A stretch of DNA of 32,418 bases from a virus, in the IMG/VR virus record IMGVR_UViG_3300010885_023067, positions 1 through 32,418 of that record. One strand, given 5' to 3'. Positions 6,276 through 13,513 of the stretch are shown here, piece by piece (positions within the stretch are counted from its first letter, which is position 1; each line of letters starts with the position of its first letter). The position numbers and the translations under genes were made by a program. The notes beneath the pieces are model-generated. The model was not told the origin of the DNA. It was given only the letters and a program-made list of their open reading frames with translations, and made no database searches.

Positions 6276-8693
6276 CTAACTCAAAGTTCCGCAGTTCATC
6301 AAAGTGACAGAGAAGTTAGTCGCCCCCCCCGTTGTGTCGGTATTGACGATATAGGCGCTAGGGGTTCCAGCAAAAGCCATTACAGGCGTGATGGTATCGC
6401 CAGCCGATAAATACTGATTAAAGACGCTCTGCAACGGGGGAACGGCGCCGTTGCCCCATTGCTGAAAATTTGGAATCTGTTTAGACCACACGCCGTTGCG
6501 AAGAAAGCCAGGCCCAGCATAGTTGGCGCTTCCAGTAAACTGCGGGGTCAATTCCACAGTGATTAAATACCAACCTGAGATGCTGACGGTAACTGTGTTC
6601 GTTGTTGTTGACCAACTAAAGTCAGAAGTCTGTGCGTTAATCGTGTCAAACCATCCCGCCGGCAACGTGTAGTACACCCATGACGCCACCGAACCAGTGG
6701 CGGTTGGCCCCGTCGCCCAACTCGCCGCGCCCGCAGCGACCGAAGCAACTTTCGCCACCTGGAATCCGCTACCAACCGCTGCTGGGGTCGTATTATCCTG
6801 CACACCCCAATAGCCAATTGTGGCCGGATAAAAAGTGGAACTCTGTTTGCCGCGATAATACGTTTGAGAAGGTGGAGTTCCATATTGCCCATACGTCGTA
6901 GAATAAGTATCAAGGGTTTCATTTACGCTGGCCGCGCCGAAACCCGACAGCCGATAAGCGCTTCCATAAAAATGGTTACCAGAATTCGCTGTCCCTCCCA
7001 AAAGCTGAACGCCATTGCAGTACAACGACATCTGATAAATTCCAGCATCATTAGGCAAAGTGGGGTTACCACACACCAACTCGTATGTTGCACCAGTAAT
7101 AGCGTTATGCGCGATACTGCCCAGCACCGTGCGAGAACCGTTGACCACCGAAACCAGGGAAGCGAAACCATTGCCTATTTGCGCGTACACGCACGATACC
7201 AACTGGGTGCTTCCCGAACCCGGCAGCGTTCCCAATCTGCCCACCAGATACACAAAACCAGAAATGGGCACCGCGCCAGCAACGCCGCCAAGCGTGCCGG
7301 CGCTGTTAATCTGGTTAGCCGCCGTCAACACCATGTCAACAACCTGATAATTGCTCGTCGTAGGAGTTGGATTGTAAACCAACTCGCTCGACAAGTAAGC
7401 ATTCCAAACGTAAGTGTAATAGGAATAAAAATTACCGGGACCAAAATAATTTGGAGTCGTAGTTGTAGCAGAATACGTTGTCTGCGATTGCCACAACGGC
7501 CCCACGCCCGAGCCAGTCCAAGCCACCTGGCCTGACGACACACTCAAATCTTGCTGATAATACGTCGCGTAAGAAGGGAAAGCGGCTTGAGAAAGGCTTA
7601 CATCAGACAAAGACGACGTAGAGCTAAATGTGATCGAATTGGTGTAACCAGACGACCCACCAGTGTTCGACACCCCCGAACGCTGCAACGCCTGACGAAC
7701 AGACGACACAGACAAACCCTGCGTACCACCCAACTGCAACGAATTAGATTTGAGGGTGGCCTGCTGGTCATATGCCGACTGATGCAATCTAGCAACCGGC
7801 GCACCATCCGCAAAACCAAAAAGTTTATGATTAAAAACGCCCCCAGTAAGCCCCTGAAACAGACCCTCAGCCTGGGCATACAACTTTGAACCAAACTCAG
7901 TGGTCGCCGTTTGCACACCACCCAAACCATTGACCGCCGCATCGGCAAGGGCATGAGCCGTCTGCTGTGCTTCCGACAAACCCGAATTAGCCGCCTGCAC
8001 AACCGTACCATCATAACGATCCCGCAAACCCCCGAGAGCCTTCGCGGTTCCATCAGCCTGATCGTGAATAAACCCGACGCCACTGGCAATCGAATTCTTC
8101 GCATCAACAACCACGGGATTGTTTTCAGCATCGCGAATGGCCGTATGGGCAAGCGTCGTAATTGCATCACCAATTTGCGAAGGTATCGCCCCGCCGTGGA
8201 GAAGCCAATACCGAATCGGCGCCAAAATGCTATTAATGAAATCATCAATAGCAGTTACATCATCCCCCAAGGTCCCAGTCGGGTTCAAAATGCTCTTAAT
8301 CAACGTCGCCGGGATATGAGCCAACCAATACCCAAGATCATCCGAATTAGACGGGTCCAAAGACAACGAATACTTTTTACCAGGAATCTGCGGCGCACCA
8401 AAAGCATAGCAAATAATATTGACCAAATCCTGCAAACCCGACAGCGCCGCAGCAGGAATGTTGCCCATCGCCTGTTCTAAATGCACCAACAACTGATCAA
8501 GCGGACCCTCAAACTGCGACAACCCAAAAGCCCGCAAAATGGCGTTAACGACACCCTGAATAAGAATCCCAGGCAACGTACCCAAAATCGCCCGAAAAGC
8601 CTCAAATGCCGCACGCAACTCCATCTGCGCCAACTGAGACGCATACGGATCAAGATGGATGCTTGGATTCGGTGTCACATAACTCGCGGGCAT
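6276..8693 (-). CDS. Large minor tail / fibre protein with C-terminal C1q-like domain
   Basis: 805 residues, probably the receptor-binding fibre. Residues 1 to about 320 are helical, with repeated amphipathic segments (LGTLPGILIQGVVNAILRAF; GLSEAQQTAHALADAAVNGL), consistent with a trimeric stalk. The middle is rich in Tyr, Ser, Thr and Gly and includes concanavalin/laminin-G-like strands (YQMSLYCNGVQLLGG). From about residue 680 the pattern FSWSTTTNTVTVSISGWYLITVEL, then YLSAGDTITPVM and the final NFSVTLMNCG resemble a C1q/TNF-type jelly roll. The frame is open 20 codons further upstream, but the ATG at 8691-8693 forms a TAATG junction with the preceding gene. The C-terminal half is less G+T-biased on the sense strand than the N-terminal part. 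Confidence 0.82.
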   Translation of the reverse strand: MPASYVTPNPSIHLDPYASQLAQMELRAAFEAFRAILGTLPGILIQGVVNAILRAFGLSQFEGPLDQLLVHLEQAMGNIPAAALSGLQDLVNIICYAFGAPQIPGKKYSLSLDPSNSDDLGYWLAHIPATLIKSILNPTGTLGDDVTAIDDFINSILAPIRYWLLHGGAIPSQIGDAITTLAHTAIRDAENNPVVVDAKNSIASGVGFIHDQADGTAKALGGLRDRYDGTVVQAANSGLSEAQQTAHALADAAVNGLGGVQTATTEFGSKLYAQAEGLFQGLTGGVFNHKLFGFADGAPVARLHQSAYDQQATLKSNSLQLGGTQGLSVSSVRQALQRSGVSNTGGSSGYTNSITFSSTSSLSDVSLSQAAFPSYATYYQQDLSVSSGQVAWTGSGVGPLWQSQTTYSATTTTPNYFGPGNFYSYYTYVWNAYLSSELVYNPTPTTSNYQVVDMVLTAANQINSAGTLGGVAGAVPISGFVYLVGRLGTLPGSGSTQLVSCVYAQIGNGFASLVSVVNGSRTVLGSIAHNAITGATYELVCGNPTLPNDAGIYQMSLYCNGVQLLGGTANSGNHFYGSAYRLSGFGAASVNETLDTYSTTYGQYGTPPSQTYYRGKQSSTFYPATIGYWGVQDNTTPAAVGSGFQVAKVASVAAGAASWATGPTATGSVASWVYYTLPAGWFDTINAQTSDFSWSTTTNTVTVSISGWYLITVELTPQFTGSANYAGPGFLRNGVWSKQIPNFQQWGNGAVPPLQSVFNQYLSAGDTITPVMAFAGTPSAYIVNTDTTGGATNFSVTLMNCGTLS

Positions 8694-9583
8694 TAGGCCG
8701 AAACCGCCAAACACACAACCGTAGCGAACATCGAAGAAGCCGCCACAGACCACTGATCCGAAATTCCCGACACAGTCTGATTCACCAACACATACACAGT
8801 CTGCGCCGCCGTCGCATAACCATTAGTGCCACTAACCGTGGACACCTTACCGAAACCACTCGACAACACACCACCAAATGCCGGCGCCAAACGCAACTTC
8901 TGCGTCGGAGTAGACGCCAACCCCGCATCCGAAGCAATAACCGACCCACCAGACCCAAGCGTAGCGCTCAACGAAATGACCGTGTTAACCGTACCCACCG
9001 AAGTACAGCCCGCAAACACCAACGGAATATACGAATACGGCAACGACGGAATAGCAACCTGACACATCGTCTGCTGGGCGTAACCCGACGAAGCGATATT
9101 CGTAAAAGTCGCAGACGGATTAAAAGCCGCACCGTTATACAAAGACTTCAACGTAAACGCAGTCGGAGAAGTACCAGAAACCACCGGCACCAAACCATTC
9201 GCCGCCGTACCCGACACATCAGTGGCCGACCCCAAAGTGTAACTAGCCGTCGCCCCAGTCGCACCCTGCGGAACACTCAAATTCAACGTGTACGCGGCCT
9301 GCGACCCAGTGGGAACGACCGTACCGCTGGAGTTCGTCGTCACACCAGTGGCCGTCTGCGTCAACGTAGCGGTAGCAGCCGAACCCGGCGTCAACGTCGT
9401 AACCGTGCCCAACGTAATCGTCGGCGGCAACCCCGGCAGACCAGCCACCAACGCCGGCAACGTCCCAACACCGCCAGAAGGAGTCAACACCAACGTCGCA
9501 ACCCCATTAGCAGGATTCGTGAAATTGGTGACAGTCACAGTGCCCGTGAACACCAAATTATTGCCGTCAACAGTAATCGCCAC
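8693..9583 (-). CDS. Minor tail protein with collagen-like remnant
   Basis: 296 residues. It begins with beta-strand segments (LVFTGTVTVTNF, ANGVATLVLTPSGG), has a short collagen-like motif SVPQGATGATASYTLG at about 104-118, and ends in a hydrophobic Ser/Ala-rich region (SDQWSVAASSMFATVVCLAV). Short GxxG-type collagen-like linkers followed by beta domains are common in mycobacteriophage minor tail proteins. Start is GTG at 9583 with GGGGG about 5 bases upstream. It lies between the gp37-like baseplate protein and the large fibre. Adhesion or fibre-base function is inferred. Confidence 0.75.
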   Translation of the reverse strand: MAITVDGNNLVFTGTVTVTNFTNPANGVATLVLTPSGGVGTLPALVAGLPGLPPTITLGTVTTLTPGSAATATLTQTATGVTTNSSGTVVPTGSQAAYTLNLSVPQGATGATASYTLGSATDVSGTAANGLVPVVSGTSPTAFTLKSLYNGAAFNPSATFTNIASSGYAQQTMCQVAIPSLPYSYIPLVFAGCTSVGTVNTVISLSATLGSGGSVIASDAGLASTPTQKLRLAPAFGGVLSSGFGKVSTVSGTNGYATAAQTVYVLVNQTVSGISDQWSVAASSMFATVVCLAVSA

Positions 9584-9594
9584 AACAACCCCCG

Positions 9595-11328
9595 CTAGTT
9601 ACTCATAGTAAGCACATTAACAATTTCCTCAAGGCCCGTAATCATCCGCACAACCCGAAGAATCGGATTCACATTGCGCTTACCATTACCAACAATGCAC
9701 TCCACCTGGGCACGAGACTTACGATCATCCTTCAACTTCACCTGATACACATAATCCGTATACAGCTTCCCGGCCAACGCGAAAGACACCAAGCCACCCA
9801 AGAACACATCCTTACCAATGGTGTACGGCTTGCCGTTCTGCCACGTCAACTCAATGCAGTTATATCCCTGAGTATCAAACATCGCCTGCATCAACGCGAA
9901 CCATTCATCCAACGTATAAGCCGACGCCCCAGTGCGCGTAAAATATTCGGGGAAACCATACGGCCCCAAATCCACGCGGCGCTGCTCATTTTGCGTTTCC
10001 TGAAACGCCAAAATTATGTCCGCAAAACTGCCGTTCAGGAGGGTATCTGGAATTCCGGTAAATCCGATAATGATCTCAATGGAATCAATCAAAAATTCCA
10101 AAGTAGCATTAATCAAATCGTCCAACCACTGCGGACTTTTCCCACCCCCGATGCAGGTATAGGCAATGGGGTGATAGCCACTTAACTTGAAATTTAACAA
10201 ACCCGTACCATTGTTGATGTTATTGCCATCAAACAACACCCACGGCGCCACAAAGTTAATACCCAACGCCGGCGCAATATTGATACCGAGGTTCGTCGGA
10301 TAATACTGATTCCGCGATTGCAAGAAAGGCGACAAACTCAAACCCATCACACTGTTCGACAAATCAACAGTGGACTTGATTAAACCATCAATGAACGTCC
10401 CAGTAGGCCCGGTCACACCACTACGATCCACGCAGTTCACCAAAATGGTCGGAGCCGACAGTGGAATAGGGAACGGCAAAAACGACACACCCATACTTTG
10501 CGTTGCTGGTTGAGGATCACCCGGCAACCACAAATTCGCCGTCAACGACAACCCGTAATACAACAAAATGTCCTTGATAACATCAAAGATTTTATCCATA
10601 CGGGCCGTATAGGCAACCCACGGCGAAGCATCAAACAACGGGTCCACAAACTGAACCATCATCGGCGTCATCAACATCTGAATCAAATTACCGTTCGACT
10701 CCAAAATGGTGCCAAACCACGCCTGCCAATGAAAATTCAACGAACCAAGATTATTGACCATCTCCCAAATGCCCGACTGCAAACGAAAAGTCTGCTCCGC
10801 AATCATCGTAAGAATACAAGTAATCGCAGGACCCACAAAAATAGCGTTCTTCGGGAACTGAATCTCAATAGGCAGAAACGCATTAGGCCACACAAGGATA
10901 CGAGAAAACCAAGTGAAATCATCCACACATGATGCAGTAAACGAGGTAACCCTATTGTCCAAAGCGTAAGCATAAGAATTAACCCGGCCAGACCAGCGGA
11001 GATTGGCACCCACCTGAATCGTCACCGGAACCGTCTGCGACGTACACTCCATAATGTACGGAACCAACGAATCAGTGGCCTTCAAAACAATCTGCGCGGA
11101 CCCCATATCGTTGCGTTTCCACTCAGCTTCAACGCTAATATAATCGGAGGACTCACCAATCGGATTATAAAACTTGTCATAAAACGTCACCACAACTTCA
11201 TCGTGAGGATTCTGCACAGCCTGAGCGGCCTGCCAGGCAGCCGCAGACGCCATCTCAGGATACGAATGCAACGCCGGCAACAAGTTCGCCGGATCAGTGA
11301 AATCCCCACTCAACCCTAAAGAGGCCAT
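9595..11328 (-). CDS. Minor tail / baseplate protein (Gp37-like)
   Basis: 577 residues, second gene after the tape measure. The N-terminal part (VVVTFYDKFYNPIGE, VEAEWKRNDMGSAQIVLKATD, VGANLRWSGRVNSYAYAL) matches the opening beta-domain of tail-hub proteins, where a field-and-tilt style VPVTIQVG strand precedes a RWSGRV strand. The C-terminal part includes YTIGKDVFLGGLVSFALAGK and LKDDRKSRAQVECIVGNGK, resembling the siphovirus ReqiPepy6 Gp37-like group of actinobacteriophages. It likely forms the tail tip hub with the Dit-like protein. ATG at 11328 overlaps the upstream gene by 13 bases. Confidence 0.82.
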   Translation of the reverse strand: MASLGLSGDFTDPANLLPALHSYPEMASAAAWQAAQAVQNPHDEVVVTFYDKFYNPIGESSDYISVEAEWKRNDMGSAQIVLKATDSLVPYIMECTSQTVPVTIQVGANLRWSGRVNSYAYALDNRVTSFTASCVDDFTWFSRILVWPNAFLPIEIQFPKNAIFVGPAITCILTMIAEQTFRLQSGIWEMVNNLGSLNFHWQAWFGTILESNGNLIQMLMTPMMVQFVDPLFDASPWVAYTARMDKIFDVIKDILLYYGLSLTANLWLPGDPQPATQSMGVSFLPFPIPLSAPTILVNCVDRSGVTGPTGTFIDGLIKSTVDLSNSVMGLSLSPFLQSRNQYYPTNLGINIAPALGINFVAPWVLFDGNNINNGTGLLNFKLSGYHPIAYTCIGGGKSPQWLDDLINATLEFLIDSIEIIIGFTGIPDTLLNGSFADIILAFQETQNEQRRVDLGPYGFPEYFTRTGASAYTLDEWFALMQAMFDTQGYNCIELTWQNGKPYTIGKDVFLGGLVSFALAGKLYTDYVYQVKLKDDRKSRAQVECIVGNGKRNVNPILRVVRMITGLEEIVNVLTMSN

Positions 11329-12992
11329 TTTCGCATCGGCGTAATAGAAGCAACAAGATTCGTCTGAGCGTTACCACCAGACACCGTCACATAAATATGC
11401 TCAGTCGGCGGCTGAACACCATACGAAGCCGGGGGAATCGGCACAGTAAACCTTCCACTCAACAAAGAATACAAGTTACCCTGCGGCGCCTGAATGCCCA
11501 ACAAAGACTCAAACTGCTGCAAAAGGGGAGGAACATTATTGTTCGTCGCAAACGAAATCAACTGCTTAAAAAATTGCTGAAAAACATTCAACTGCTGCGG
11601 CGGCTGACCCGGCGACAAATCCACCACCGACCGATACTGCGGATGCGTAGTCACCAACACAACCTGCCCAGGCAACAAAGGCCCAAACGAAATCATGTTC
11701 CCCGAACCCGGCCCATTATTGAACGAAAACGTCCCAGGCCCGTAACACAAATACCTAGGCCAAGCCGGCTGGTCACCGAAATTAGTTAAATTAATCCAAC
11801 CAGACTGCGTCACCGTATTATTGTCCGCGCCGCTAAACGCCTGAATCGGAGGGGGAATGATAGCATTCCCAGCTATCGCATTCGTCTGAACACCAAAACC
11901 CATGTACTTGTTACCCAAGTTACTGCGATTAGCCGAATCAGTATAATCCGCCACCGTGAAACCATTACGCTGAATGACATACTGATACGGGCTGGCTGCC
12001 GTCCCAGCAATCAACGTCCACAAATCATTCGTCGCCGGCGGCACCAAAATCGGCACCGTCAACACAGTAGCGGAACCAGACGCATTCTTAATGGTCAAAC
12101 TAAACGACGCCAAACCCACACTCAACACAGCATACTGCGACCCCGCAGCGTTCAACCGCGCATACACCGTAAACGAAGCACCAGGGTCAACGAAATTGAA
12201 CAAGTTATATGCAGTGGGTGGCGCCAACTTCACCGACACCACCTGATTCGCAGTGTTCGTCTGCGTCTTACTGATATTCAACGCAGACACAGGCGTAGCC
12301 GTACCCGCAGGAATGAATCTCGCCGCACCATACTGGACACCGTAAGTACCGTGACCAGTAGGAGAAACAATCTGCGTCCACTTAGACGAATCCAACGTCG
12401 AAGCGTTACCTTCGTTGAAAAACAACTCCTGCACAAAATTATAGGACGCGGCAAAAGAACAAGTCGAATCAATCCCATGCCAAAACGCATCATAATTTTT
12501 AGCAGACCAAGTGAACGCCTGCCTACCCGACCAAGTGTAATTCTTACTGAACTCGTCGGTGATGTTCTTAGCTTGACGAACGGAACACCACCACTCGCCC
12601 ATATCGGGAGTGAACACGCTCAACGTACCGGCGGTGCGGAAATCCCACGCACTGATCCACGCCCGCATCGTATCCCTAGTCTCCTGCGGGGAAAGACCAG
12701 ACAACTCCAAGCCCAACATAATCTCAGCCGGATCATACACAGCGGCCTGCCACGTCGCACCGTCCTGACGTGCGCCCTTCTGATCAATCATGTCCGCGTT
12801 CGCCATCAGGCCCATGAACTTCTTAACAACCATACCGTTCTGCGCCCCAGCAATCGGCGCCAACGGACCAGTCAAATACCAAATGCTGCCGTCGATACCG
12901 ATGTAGCTGATCCACGTCGATTGATTCAGCAACGCCTCATTGATACCCCACTGAGAAATCGGGCCAGGAGGATAAGTGATAGGTGTAGTCAA
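11316..12992 (-). CDS. Dit-like distal tail protein with a carbohydrate-binding-like insert
   Basis: 558 residues, first minus-strand gene after the tape measure. Residues 1 to about 175 look like the N-terminal domain of actinophage distal tail proteins (GIDGSIWYLTGPLAP, DWQAAVY-like strand near TWQAAVYDPAEIMLGLE, TPDMGEWWCSVRQAKN). Residues about 190-390 form an added concanavalin/laminin-G-like domain (TLDSSKWTQI, YAVLSVGLASFSLTIKN, YQYVIQRNGFTVADYTD, KYMGFGVQ). The remainder carries a second tail-type beta domain (GDQPAWPRYLCYGPGTFSF). Start is TTG at 12992 with GAGGGAAGG upstream. This is an 'evolved Dit' that could contact cell-wall glycans. The promoter of the plus-strand DUF732 gene overlaps its translation start region. 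Confidence 0.82.
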   Translation of the reverse strand: MTTPITYPPGPISQWGINEALLNQSTWISYIGIDGSIWYLTGPLAPIAGAQNGMVVKKFMGLMANADMIDQKGARQDGATWQAAVYDPAEIMLGLELSGLSPQETRDTMRAWISAWDFRTAGTLSVFTPDMGEWWCSVRQAKNITDEFSKNYTWSGRQAFTWSAKNYDAFWHGIDSTCSFAASYNFVQELFFNEGNASTLDSSKWTQIVSPTGHGTYGVQYGAARFIPAGTATPVSALNISKTQTNTANQVVSVKLAPPTAYNLFNFVDPGASFTVYARLNAAGSQYAVLSVGLASFSLTIKNASGSATVLTVPILVPPATNDLWTLIAGTAASPYQYVIQRNGFTVADYTDSANRSNLGNKYMGFGVQTNAIAGNAIIPPPIQAFSGADNNTVTQSGWINLTNFGDQPAWPRYLCYGPGTFSFNNGPGSGNMISFGPLLPGQVVLVTTHPQYRSVVDLSPGQPPQQLNVFQQFFKQLISFATNNNVPPLLQQFESLLGIQAPQGNLYSLLSGRFTVPIPPASYGVQPPTEHIYVTVSGGNAQTNLVASITPMRKWPL

Positions 12993-13021
12993 CAGACCCT
13001 TCCCTCAAGTACAATAGAATC
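12988..13021 (+). promoter_or_regulatory. Promoter for a leaderless DUF732 mRNA
   Basis: TACAAT at 13010-13015 fits the mycobacterial SigA -10 consensus (TANNNT). The next six bases place a typical start site exactly at 13022, the A of the gene's ATG. A weak -35 candidate lies in AGTCAACA (12987-12994). No Shine-Dalgarno sequence precedes the ATG. Leaderless mRNAs are common and efficiently translated in mycobacteria. The element overlaps, on the other strand, the TTG start and ribosome-binding site of the Dit-like gene. Confidence 0.65.
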
Positions 13022-13513
13022 ATGGACGAAACAATGATCGGAAACATGCCCAACACAGACATAGTTCCGAAGCATGTGCAGGAAACAGACATGCTGCTGG
13101 CGTGGGCCTGCGACGAACAAGACGAAACCCCGACACGGTGGAAAGACGCCGCCCGCATCGCGGCCTGGTGCCTACTGCCGGCGCTCGCCACAGCCGCCGC
13201 CATCCTCATCGCAACACCCCACGAACACGCAACGGCGGTGACGGCAACCACCACAACAGTCACCGTCACCCCGCCAGCGCCCGAGGCGAAAGACGAAGCG
13301 TTCCTAGCCGCCCTACAAAAACACGGCATCCCCATAATCAACAAAGGAATCGCCATCGCAGACGGCCACATCCAATGCATGAACATGACACAAGCCGGAA
13401 CAACCTGGGGATACCAAGTAGAGTCGATCCTCAAAAGCAACGCCTTCAACCAAGATCAAGCCGCCCAGTTCCTCGTTCTATCAACCGACTTCTACTGCCC
13501 CAACGTCATCTAG
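13022..13513 (+). CDS. Membrane-anchored DUF732 protein (candidate lysogenic moron)
   Basis: 163 residues, the only convincing complete plus-strand gene. Residues 1-45 are polar and probably cytoplasmic, 46-64 are a single TM helix (IAAWCLLPALATAAAILIA), 65-92 are a Thr/Pro/Ala linker, and 93-163 match DUF732: EAFLAALQKHGIPI, a Cys in DGHIQCM (Cys119), NQDQAAQFLVLSTDFYCP (Cys159). The two Cys are likely disulfide-bonded outside the membrane. DUF732 proteins are abundant small secreted or anchored proteins of mycobacteria with unknown function. The gene lies antisense inside the late operon, has its own promoter-like element, and shares the CTAG at 13510-13513 with the tape-measure stop. It lacks its own terminator. 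Its plus-strand codons end mostly in A or C like the surrounding plus strand, which suggests long residence here. Likely roles: superinfection exclusion or altering the lysogen surface (inference). Confidence 0.88.
   Translation: MDETMIGNMPNTDIVPKHVQETDMLLAWACDEQDETPTRWKDAARIAAWCLLPALATAAAILIATPHEHATAVTATTTTVTVTPPAPEAKDEAFLAALQKHGIPIINKGIAIADGHIQCMNMTQAGTTWGYQVESILKSNAFNQDQAAQFLVLSTDFYCPNVI

Noticed and set aside
8606-9598. 330-residue plus-strand frame opposite the collagen-like minor tail gene
   Set aside because: Extremely Arg/His/Asn-rich, explained by antisense of Ala/Thr/Gly/Val codons.
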